A DNA stretch of 14,914 nt from Thalassiosira profunda. Lineage: Eukaryota; Bacillariophyta; Thalassiosirophyceae; Thalassiosirales; Thalassiosiraceae. The DNA lies in the NCBI GenBank assembly GCA_036939355.1, contig JALLAP010001269.1, positions 1-14,914 on the forward strand. Reading direction: 5' to 3'. The translations under genes were made by a program, and so were the position numbers. The notes under the pieces are model-generated. The model did not search any database. It was not told where the DNA came from and saw nothing but the letters and a program-made list of their open reading frames with translations. Shown piece after piece: positions 1-7,800 of the stretch; position 1 is the stretch's first letter, and each line of letters opens with the position of its first letter.

Positions 1-145
1 ATTCCTCGCGGCAGCTGGCGAGCCTCTTGGTGCCGTTCATGGCATTGGGGTTGGGGGCGGTGGCCATCGTCTCGTCCGCGCGGCCCGAGTGTTGGGCGGC
101 GGCCACGAAGCCGTTGGAGTGGAAGCGGGTGCCTCCTATCATCAT
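1..145 (-). CDS. Possible 5' end of an unknown gene, cut by left edge
   Basis: On the minus strand a frame opens with two adjacent ATG codons (145-143 and 142-140) and stays open to the window edge, giving 48 codons. The peptide begins MMIGGTRFHSNGF and later reads NAMNGTKRLASC. It matches no family I recognise, and no domain is visible. The start is preceded by A-rich sequence and faces away from the 913 gene, so the pair would be divergent with about 770 bp between them. An open frame this short is weak evidence in GC-rich DNA, and a plus-strand frame is also open here. The call rests on the tandem ATG, the absence of stops and the layout. Confidence 0.3.
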   Translation of the reverse strand, partial: MMIGGTRFHSNGFVAAAQHSGRADETMATAPNPNAMNGTKRLASCREE

Positions 146-912
146 TGTCGTCTTTTGTAGAATTGTCTGAATCTTTGCCGGTGAAAGTCACTGGCGCCTT
201 GGATAGCCCAAATCAAATGGAATTTCTCTCGCTCATTGGTCGTTGCTGCAAGCCGGGCGTAGGAGTTGGACCCGAATCCAACTGCAATTCGACCAACGAT
301 ATCCTCCTCCCTCGGCTGCCCCCCGTTGTCGACGCTCGACGCCTCCAACGACTTACCTCTTCCCGCTCGCCGCGTGCCCGGCTGGATGGCCCGCGCTACC
401 GACTGTTGGCGATCTCTTTCCGACGGAAGTGGGGGGGGGGGGGGCAGCACCCTGGGCGGCGCCGCCCGCGTGGCCAGTTTGTGTGCGTGGCTCGTGGATT
501 TGTGGTTTGGATCAGACACACCGACACTGCGGTTCGTCTTGGATTTTTATTGCAATGCTAAAGAAGCGACAAAAGTACGTAGGAATGTATCAAAATCAGT
601 TGCAAAAGTATTTAGGAGCGACGGCTAGACGTTGAAATGATACGATACTATTATTGATTCGCTGTAAAAGGAGCTTCTCAAGAAGATAAGTCCGCCGAAG
701 CGGTTATCATGTCGTATCCGCTCACGAGAGCGTCATCACGTGATTCAGATGTGACCTATGTGTGGGAATATTCGCGTACGTAGAAATCTTAGGTATCTCT
801 AGATAGGAGGTCTTGGATTCTTTGGCTTCGGCCAAGATCTTTCTTCTCTTTGCTCCACAAAATTTGCAGTGTCAGGTCTCCACCATTTCGTGAGAGGAGT
901 GGTCCATCCACG
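146..912. promoter_or_regulatory. Intergenic region, probably divergent promoters
   Basis: I find no convincing gene here. It lies upstream of the plus-strand gene at 913 and of the possible minus-strand gene ending at 145. The left half is GC-rich with a run of 14 G (431-444); the right half (about 540-850) is AT-richer, as expected near a promoter. Visible elements are TACGTA at 576-581 and 777-782, a CACGTG (bZIP/bHLH-type box) at 737-742, and TACGATACTAT at 641-651, which recurs at 14355. A short hairpin at 264-283 has a 7-bp stem and a 6-nt loop. Regulatory function is inference. Confidence 0.4.
431..444 (+). repeat. Poly-G run (14 G)
   Basis: An uninterrupted run of 14 G in an intergenic region. 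Its length is likely to be unreliable in sequencing. A longer run of 15 G lies at 4645-4659. Confidence 0.9.
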
Positions 913-2319
913 ATGTGGAGCCGACCACAGTTGCCATACCGCTGGACCCCGTCGTCATCTACAGCACCATCGACGACGCCCGCCCCTCCGGCCGCGGTGG
1001 CAGGGGCGGAGGCGCGCGATGTGGGCAGTGGCGGTGCCAAACTGCAATCGACGGATGGACCACCGAGCAATGACGACGAGCGTGTAATTGGGCTGAAAAG
1101 GAAAGGGGCGTGCACGGATGGTGAGAGGGGGGCATTTGCGGATGCCCAGTTTGCCAAGCGCCGGGGCCACGCCTATCATCACCTGCCGCCTCAACATCTC
1201 GCCCAGCCACCGCATCACAAAGGGGCGCGCACGGAGGATGGTGAGCAGGAGCTGCGAATGAAGATCAAGCAGCATCTTTCAGCGCTCCATCAGCAACAAG
1301 ACCATCAACACGCCCAACCGCATCACGCTTTCGGCCACGCCGATCTCCTGCCGCCTCCACACCACCACGCCCAGTCCGCCTACCAGCTTCCGCCGCCTTC
1401 ATACCACTCCGTCGGCGCCTATCATCTCCCGCCGCCTTCATATCACGCCGTCGGACACGCCCATCCTCCGCTGCCCCAATTCCACGCCGTTGGTCTCCTA
1501 CCGCCTCCGTATCACGCCCAGCCACTACACCGCCGCGGGAGCCACGCCGACTTCGTCCAGCTCCCGCCGTCCAACCATCAGATCAAGCTTGAGTACTTGG
1601 CGATTGAGACGGAGGAGGAGATGGCGCGCCGGAATGCAAGGATCTATGCTCTTGGTGCATATCAGGACGAGGAGGCGAGTCGCCGGGAGGCTGCAGAGAG
1701 GGAGGAGGAGGCGAGTCGCCGGGAGGCTGCAGAGAAGGAGGAGAGGCAGCGGGAGGCGGCCGAGAAGGAGGAGGAGATGGCTCGCCGGAGGAGCGGAAGG
1801 GATGCAAGGATCAATGCTTTTCGTGAATATCGGGACAAGGAGGCGAACGCCTTGACTTCCTCCACTTCCCGCGCTGAGATCAATGCGGTGATGTCTCGCA
1901 TAGGCTCGGCCGTGGTGAGTCGCCGGGAGCCCGAATCGGATGCAATCGATTGGGGCGAGAAGTTTATGCGCTATTTGTCATCGGAAGAGGCGAAGTGTGC
2001 GGAGATGCGGTCAAGGTTGGTCGTTGTGCGGGAATCTTTGGGAGACCCAGAAGCGACTATGAAGGCAAAGGCGACTTTGGGCAGGCGAGATAAGATTATC
2101 AGCGGCATTCCTCGTGAAGAGAAGCGGGCAACGAGGTCACATGCCGAAGCGGGGCAATTCATGTCATTTTGCCTCAAGTTCTCGGGCTACTACAATTGCG
2201 AGTGCTGCTGCAAAGCGCGTGCAGCCGAAGTGATGGATCAGGCCAAGGAAAAACTGAAGCAGGAGGATGAGGAAGATTTCTTCGGGCTGAAGAGCAATCT
2301 ATTCTCTTCAGACCATTAG
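913..2319 (+). CDS. Unknown His/Pro-rich and coiled-coil protein
   Basis: I do not recognise this 468-aa protein. The first ATG in the frame is at 913; the frame is open further upstream but has no earlier ATG. Three parts can be seen. The first third is Ala/Pro/Ser-rich and charged, with basic patches such as GLKRKG and AKRRGH. Next comes a His/Pro-rich stretch (about 1324-1560) with units of the type LPPPSYHAVG repeated at roughly 13 residues. After that comes a Glu/Arg-rich helical segment (about 1600-1830) with EEASRREAAE repeats, predicted coiled coil. The C-terminal part (about 1860-2319) is more globular and includes a cysteine cluster, NCECCC, near 2194-2211, followed by an acidic tail. 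There is no signal peptide or membrane segment. A nuclear or scaffold role is possible but is only a guess from composition. Its stop faces the stop of the minus-strand gene at 2352, so the 3' UTRs probably overlap. Confidence 0.75.
   Translation: MWSRPQLPYRWTPSSSTAPSTTPAPPAAVAGAEARDVGSGGAKLQSTDGPPSNDDERVIGLKRKGACTDGERGAFADAQFAKRRGHAYHHLPPQHLAQPPHHKGARTEDGEQELRMKIKQHLSALHQQQDHQHAQPHHAFGHADLLPPPHHHAQSAYQLPPPSYHSVGAYHLPPPSYHAVGHAHPPLPQFHAVGLLPPPYHAQPLHRRGSHADFVQLPPSNHQIKLEYLAIETEEEMARRNARIYALGAYQDEEASRREAAEREEEASRREAAEKEERQREAAEKEEEMARRRSGRDARINAFREYRDKEANALTSSTSRAEINAVMSRIGSAVVSRREPESDAIDWGEKFMRYLSSEEAKCAEMRSRLVVVRESLGDPEATMKAKATLGRRDKIISGIPREEKRATRSHAEAGQFMSFCLKFSGYYNCECCCKARAAEVMDQAKEKLKQEDEEDFFGLKSNLFSSDH
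1324..1560 (+). repeat. Degenerate His/Pro tandem repeats inside CDS
   Basis: Coding repeats with core LPPPSYH followed by AVG or SVG, spaced about 13 residues apart. At least four recognisable units are followed by decayed copies. Such low-complexity tracts expand and contract easily, so length variation between strains is expected. Confidence 0.7.
1669..1790 (+). repeat. 36-nt tandem repeat encoding EEASRREAAE units
   Basis: Two nearly identical 36-nt copies start at 1669 and 1705 and encode EEASRREAAERE and EEASRREAAEKE. A shorter, decayed third copy follows. The period keeps the reading frame. The Glu/Arg/Ala pattern fits a long charged helix or coiled coil. Confidence 0.8.
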
Positions 2320-2351
2320 AACAACAGTTTTATGCAACTATCGTCTATAAT

Positions 2352-3842
2352 TTATGCAAGGAAGGTATCCCACAGCACCCAATGCACTGAAACAGTGAAA
2401 TGTCCAGAGAAGTAGTTGATATACATGTCCCAAAGATACAACCATCCTGCAGCTTCCCAGGCAAATATATCAAGGATTGTGAGGTGCCAAATCTGCCCCA
2501 CACGTTGCCACACACCCAAATGGATTCCGTGGATACCTTCAAATAGGAAGCGGCCACTAATGTCATCTTTGTCGGTCTCATTGAGACCGAACCACTCGCC
2601 ATTGCCAATCCAGAGAGGAAGGAAATCATCGTGCAAGAGCTGTTCTTGGTAGCGCCTAGACGCATGTTCCATCGAACGGTGCCGGACCGGTGCGAAGCAG
2701 TTGGCCCGGATGTACTGAACGCCGCGCCCGGGTTGACTATACGCCATACTAGCCGCCGAGCCAATCTTGCTTGCGAACATTGCCGAAGATACCACCTTCA
2801 CACTCGGGTCGGCCGTAAAGGTATCAACTTGATTAATTGCATCCCGAACCGCCGGTGACCAGTCATAGTACGCCATGTAAACGTGGCCGGGAACTGGAGG
2901 AGTGCCAGCCGCCCATACATTTTGCAGGTTGGGGAAATGTGTGCGGCCGTACACAAAATGGCAGGTCGGATCATGCCGTCTGGCCCGGTGTTGCACATCC
3001 ACAACCCTGGCGGGAGTCAGACGATACCATTCTCCTGCAACGTGAAACCGCGTATAGGCGAAGTGCAATGCCTGTTCCGCTTCATATGAATCCCCGTCAA
3101 TCAAAATAGCCATCCAGCGAATCCTTGCAAATGATATGTGCGTTTGCATGCTCTGCATCTTGTGTAGGAAATTGGCCCAACTACCCGACTGTCCAATTTT
3201 GGCAGCGCCCAAGCGCACACACGCATCTGCCACCTCCAAATTACCGCCCATGAGTATTCCAGCCATCCGGAGCGACGGCAGAAACATATACGGGAGATCG
3301 AGTGCGGCAACATATACAACTTCCTTGCGTTCCGGACGGATAGACATATCCTCCAATGTCTTTCCCGACTCCAAGTCAAAACGAGGATCGACAGGGATAG
3401 TGGCCGCTGCCTCCAGCAAATCAGATATGGCACTCCGAATGGCCGGGGGGTCGACTAGTCCAGCAATATTCACCTTGGCACGCTTAGACGGGCGTTCCTC
3501 ATCCTCCGCGGCGACGGCTACCGTCGGCGTGCGGCGGCAGTTGGACGTCGGCGGATGACAGATGCTCCCGCCACCGCTTGCAACGTTCACCGGTGGGAAG
3601 GTGGCGTGGGAGTGGTTCCCCTGGCGCCGCTGGCGGTGGTCGGACGGCGCTGGCGGGCGAATCGTCGCTCCGGCCGGGGCGATTTCGTGACAACTCACAT
3701 CTTGGGCAAAGATACCAGAAGCGGGCGCCGGGGGAGGCGCCACCTCAAAACAAGACGGAGTAAGCAGCACGGTAGGCGGGGAAAGGAGGGCTAAGACGCC
3801 TAAGATCTTCGCGATCTTTGAGGCCGCGGCGGAGGTCGTCAT
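2352..3842 (-). CDS. Putative protein with two tandem GIY-YIG (T5orf172-like) domains
   Basis: A 496-aa protein. ATG at 3842-3840 is the first true ATG of a frame open further upstream. Residues 9-27 are hydrophobic after MTTSAAASK and could be a targeting signal; residues 31-125 are Pro/Ala-rich and include a basic RPSKRAKV (117-124), so localisation is unclear. Domain 1 (about 174-285) shows VVYVA (175-179), KIGQS (215-219), Glu254/Glu256 before ALH, and GEWYRL (270-275). Domain 2 (about 317-428) shows GHVYM (319-323), KIG (359-361), Glu392, and GEWFGL (415-420). Spacing between motifs is almost the same in both (Tyr to KIG 38 and 37; KIG to GEW 53 and 54), which indicates an internal duplication. 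KIG, Glu and GEW[YF] are the hallmarks of the T5orf172/MUG113 branch of GIY-YIG nucleases as I know it. The Arg normally following YIG is not evident in domain 1, so one copy may be inactive. Residues 429-496 are Trp-rich and unrecognised. Nuclease activity is inference. Confidence 0.75.
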   Translation of the reverse strand: MTTSAAASKIAKILGVLALLSPPTVLLTPSCFEVAPPPAPASGIFAQDVSCHEIAPAGATIRPPAPSDHRQRRQGNHSHATFPPVNVASGGGSICHPPTSNCRRTPTVAVAAEDEERPSKRAKVNIAGLVDPPAIRSAISDLLEAAATIPVDPRFDLESGKTLEDMSIRPERKEVVYVAALDLPYMFLPSLRMAGILMGGNLEVADACVRLGAAKIGQSGSWANFLHKMQSMQTHISFARIRWMAILIDGDSYEAEQALHFAYTRFHVAGEWYRLTPARVVDVQHRARRHDPTCHFVYGRTHFPNLQNVWAAGTPPVPGHVYMAYYDWSPAVRDAINQVDTFTADPSVKVVSSAMFASKIGSAASMAYSQPGRGVQYIRANCFAPVRHRSMEHASRRYQEQLLHDDFLPLWIGNGEWFGLNETDKDDISGRFLFEGIHGIHLGVWQRVGQIWHLTILDIFAWEAAGWLYLWDMYINYFSGHFTVSVHWVLWDTFLA

Positions 3843-4104
3843 GGTCGGCTCGTCTGGCTCGTAGAGGAAGGGGCGCGGCGGAGGGAGGCGGACGAGCGAG
3901 GCGAACGCGAAAAAAGGTCCGCGCAACAGTGTCACACCGACATTTTGAGCGCGCGGGATCTTTGCTGAAAAATGAAAAATCGATCTTCAACAGGCGCGCG
4001 CACTTGCAGGGCTGTGTCTACCCCATACATACCATATGGTACCACTCGACGGCAGCATCCTTGCAACGCCGAGCCCTCCGAAGGCCCACGCAATCGTCCG
4101 AGCC
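3843..4104. promoter_or_regulatory. Probable divergent promoter region
   Basis: This lies between the ATG of the minus-strand gene (3842) and the candidate first exon of the SET gene. It is GC-rich from 3843 to 3950 and more mixed from 3960 to 4080. The frame of the minus-strand gene remains open to 3935 but only from a GTG. I see no clear TATA box and no TACGTA motif. Confidence 0.35.
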
Positions 4105-4329
4105 ATGTCCCCTCCCCGCCGGGCCCTCCCAGTCCGAGCCCGGGCGCCCTCCAATAGCGCCGGTCACGATGCGCACGTACCCCCCGCCGATCCCGGGGGA
4201 GGCCAGGAGTACCACCCTGCCGCGGCGGGCGAGGCCCCCCGCGCCTCCGAGTCGCCGGGCGGGGCGGCAGGCGCGCCCGGCACTGTTGGGGGGCTAACTG
4301 GGGATGGAGGAAGCGCGGGGAAGGCGAAG
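4105..4329 (+). other. Candidate first coding exon of the SET-domain gene
   Basis: The SET gene needs an upstream start, because its first zinc finger begins before any in-frame ATG. The sequence GCGAAG|GTGCGT at 4324-4335 is a plausible 5' splice site. Two reading frames would join cleanly. From ATG 4105 (75 codons, Gly/Pro/Ala-rich) the exon ends in phase 0 at 4329 and joins 4833. From ATG 4304 a short start (MEEARGRR) ends in phase 2 and joins 4835. Neither choice can be settled from sequence alone. Confidence 0.35.
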
Positions 4330-4832
4330 GTGCGTTTGGTGCCCAAGATGTGTTTGTGTTTTGTTACTTGATGCTGGGTGCGTGATGTCTTGGGCGTGAG
4401 GGGTACCGTATGGGGGAGACTTGCAAGTTTCGTTGCTAGAGAGGGGTTCAAAAGCATTGGTACTCTTCTGGTGGGGTGGGGGGAGGGGCGGTCTGGGCAT
4501 TATTCGCCTTTCACGTTTTGATGATATTGTAAAGGGAATGAATACAATCGGTATCAGATGTTTGCCCAAAGGGAGGGAAGACAGGGGAGGCGGGGCAGCA
4601 GACCTCTTCTTTTGAAAGGTAGTGCGTGAGGGTGCTGGTCGGGAGGGGGGGGGGGGGGGTACGTTTGATATCTCTCTTCATCGCACTCACCATTTACACA
4701 TCCTACCTATTCCTTGTCTTTGCAATCCACGTAATCTCTCCGGGTGACAACGCCAACAGAGAGCTCCACTTGTCGCGGTATTAGCCAGCGGCGAACAGCT
4801 GATCATCAAGGTCAAGCTGNCAACGCCAACAG
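4330..4832 (+). other. Candidate 5' intron or leader of the SET-domain gene
   Basis: The proposed intron runs from GTGCGT at 4330 to CAACAG at 4827-4832. The 3' part (about 4670-4745) is pyrimidine-rich, as expected before an acceptor. It contains a run of 15 G (4645-4659) and the N-linked 72-bp duplication, so its true length is uncertain: 503 nt as given and about 430 nt if the copy is an artefact. ATCGCACTCAC at 4680-4690 recurs at 14542. The region could instead be promoter and 5' leader, with the true start lost in the gap. Confidence 0.35.
4645..4659 (+). repeat. Poly-G run (15 G)
   Basis: An uninterrupted run of 15 G inside the non-coding stretch upstream of the SET gene, about 90 bp before the duplicated segment. 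Its length is probably unreliable. Confidence 0.9.
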
Positions 4833-4892
4833 AGAGCTCCACTTGTCGCGGTATTAGCCAGCGGCGAACAGCTGATCATCAAGGTCAAGCTG
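4748..4892 (+). repeat. Perfect 72-bp direct duplication around a single N
   Basis: Bases 4748-4819 are repeated exactly at 4821-4892 with only one N between them. This is what an assembler leaves when two contig ends that really overlap are joined by a nominal gap. In the right copy the frame of the SET gene is open. In the left copy the same frame is preceded directly by TGA at 4745-4747. Confidence 0.95.
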
Positions 4893-7800
4893 GGCGATGA
4901 GGAGTTTCGCCCTCCTCCGCCTCGCCCTTCGCCACCTTCCAAGCGACCCGCCCTCCCTCTCCACCATGAGCCAGCCCTGGCCCCGGCCCCTTCACAGGAA
5001 GAACCCACGGAGCCGTGGGAATGTCATAATTGTGGCAAAGTGAGCCTTCCAACGAAGAAGCGATGCGGTGGGTGTCAGTCCTGGCGAGGGGGCAAGCGCC
5101 TCAACATCGCCGGTGCTGCCAGGAAGCCCCGAGCTCCCAAGGGCGACAAACCAGCCTCGCCGCGGAAGAAAGCGGCGGCCGAAATCGAGAGGAGCGATTA
5201 CGCCGATGAAGAATACGCCGACGAGGATGGCGGGGACGTGTCTATGGGAGCACGCCTGCCCAAGCGGAAGAGGACAAATATGTACTCGTCCCTGTCTCCC
5301 GCTGTCATAAAGGCTACGGACAAGGCTCGAGCCGAGGCTTATGCTGCGTCTGCCCCAAGCCCCCAACTAGCTTCGAAGAAGCGGAAGCAATCCTTCGATC
5401 GCCTGGAAGGGTACGTCCACCCGGCCATCATCGCCGCTGAAACGGCGGCGCAGAGAGGGAACGTCCCCAGCGAATTCATTGGCCGGGATGGAAATTTGTT
5501 CTACTGCCGCATCTGCCTCGGAACTGGCGAGGTCGTGTGCTGCGACGGCTGCCCTCACGTCTTCCATCCAACCTGCCTGCCCAACGGCCCGAGCAAGACC
5601 AGCCTCGCGAACGACGACGATCCCTGGCACTGCCACGAGTGCCTTGCGCGCGGGAGGGGGGCGGGGAGGCCTCCCCAAGGCAGACTCTCGTCGCCCGGGC
5701 GGGGAAGGGGCAGAGGCCGTGGCCGCGGCAGGGGCAGGGGGCGCGGTGGCAGGGGCGGCCGGGGTCTGCGCCGGATGTCCTCCACGGAAGAACGAATGCG
5801 GAGGGCGCTCAAGGAATCCGGTGGGCCGCTGTTGAGCCGACAGCACGGGAGAACGGCGGCGCACTCCTCCGGCTTTCAGTCACCGTACGTTGCCACCGAT
5901 GACGACGACGAAGACGCCATCGGCCCCCGGTCGTTGGCCCGCGTGAAGCAGCCCCTCTCTTCGACGCCCGCGTTCTTCTTCTTCCTGCTGCACAACCGAC
6001 TCGTCATTGAAAAGGCTCTGTCCAGGAAAAGCCCGTTCTTTCGTGGGTTGGCGGGCGCGGCGAGGAACGAGAAGGTAGCCCAAGAGGGCGCCGCCATTTG
6101 GGTCGACATGCGCCCGGAAGAGCGTGACCAGTGGGTGGACGTGTCCATGAAGGATTTCGAGCAGAGGGTGGTGTCCTGGAAAGAGAAAGAGGTCATCGAA
6201 TCCATGATCAAGTCTGTGGAGGAAGGAGGCGGAGAGAAAGAGGGTGGCAAATGTTCAGGGGAAGGTTCCGATGATCTGCTGCCCGAAGATGACAAGCACC
6301 TCGCCAGCTCTCACGCAAGAATTGGTCAATACAGCAGGGCGAAGACCCGGCCTGCAAAAGCAAGCTCTTCCGGCGGCTGCGGCAGCAACGCCATCCTCGT
6401 CGAATTGCTGAACGATGCTCGCTTCCGTCCCCTCCCTCTTCTTGATACCGCACGGGCCAAGGAGGACATGCCGGAGGGTGCAGATGACAAGGCGGCCATT
6501 CCACAGTTTGCTGTCACGGGACCAATCGAGACCAGCCTGGGAGACGAATGCATTGGTTGCACGAGGGGTTGGAGCCATTACTGCTCCGTGCTGAAGCGTC
6601 CCATACCTAGCTCGGAATTCAGGGCCAAGCTGCAACCTCCTGTAGGTTCTCTCACGGCCACGCGCATCGGTTTGGGGTTGAAGGTGAACCTGCCTCGAGA
6701 GAATGCCTCTCACGAGGCTTATGTGGGGTTGGGGGGCAGCGCTGAATCGTACCTTGGTGTCGCGGAAGCCTGCCCCAACTATCAACCCCGGGACAGCTTC
6801 TCGCTGTCTACTCCCAGCTTGAGGCTCGATGATACGACTAAGTTCATTGAAAGCGCCACGGCGATGATAAATATGAGGCTGGAAGTCGATGACTCTGCGA
6901 TCGGAGGTCTGCACGCCCAGGTGGAAGCTGACAACGAATCGCCTGGAAAAAGCAAGACGTTGTCTCGCGGACTGCTGCCGCTCCGAGGACGCAAGAAGGA
7001 AACGTCGGCTGAGAGCAGGCGTCAGGATCAGCGAGGTGAAGATTTGGACGCCTCGCCCAAAAAAGGAGAAGGCGGTCAACGCCACCGATGCGTGAACTGT
7101 GGAACCGTCCAGTCCAGTCCCTTGGGCTGCATGACTTGCCGGAAATCGAACCTGGTCGAGAAGATGGCGAAGCGAAGTCACTCCTCTCCCAACTCGGTTG
7201 CTGACGAGTTCCTTGCAAAGAGCAGCTCCGAGGGTTACGCCAACTACGGGGACGGCTTCGTCAAGCCAGTGTCCGTGATGCTCGGACGCAGCAGCTTGTA
7301 CGATACGAGCAAGAGCGGCCGCAAAAAGCATCACGATAATGGACCCACCCAAATTGGGCTGTCGCTGACCAAAGGGAGCTGGACGCCCAATGTCATCATG
7401 CCGCTCGCTCCAAAGCGGCTGCCGCGGCCCAAGCCGGAAAGCCTGGATTCGTCAGATTCTTCCGAGGATGAGGGTAGCGACAGCGACGAATCAATGGCTT
7501 ATGTTGATCCAAAGACGAGCGGTCATCCAGCGGCTGATGCTGATGACGGAGGGACGTGGGTATGCATCAAATGCTCTCACAAAAACGTCCCCTCTCGGAC
7601 GAGGTGCAGCTCCTGCCTGGGGTGGAAGGGAGGCAAGAGGGAAAAGGCTGTGAAAAGCAGCAGGCCCCGCAGTTGCACTGCCAAGACAAGCGAAGGCGAC
7701 GAGCCCCAAGACCGACACGCGCTGGCCCTGAAACACAAAGAGGACGCCAGCGAGCTCTCCCAAAAATGCCTCTCGATTGCCTGCTGTGGCATCTTGGTCG

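Noticed and set aside
264..283. Hairpin resembling a tRNA T-arm
   Set aside because: The loop lacks the TTC of a T-loop, and no acceptor, D or anticodon arm can be built around it.
142..519. Minus-strand open frame of 125 codons
   Set aside because: It starts with GTG, runs through the poly-G tract and low-complexity Pro/Arg sequence, and shows no domain. GC-rich DNA gives such frames by chance.
1..561. Long plus-strand open frame from the left edge
   Set aside because: The translation is Arg/Trp/Gly/Ser-rich junk crossing the poly-G run, with no start needed and no recognisable motif.
3843..3935. N-terminal extension of the duplicated GIY-YIG gene
   Set aside because: The frame is open but begins with GTG. 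The ATG at 3842 has a better context, and the hydrophobic leader starts directly after it.
6255..7352. 365-codon minus-strand frame opposite the SET gene
   Set aside because: It lies fully antisense to a well-supported coding region and has no domain; it reflects codon bias of the real gene. The same applies to 7491-8474.
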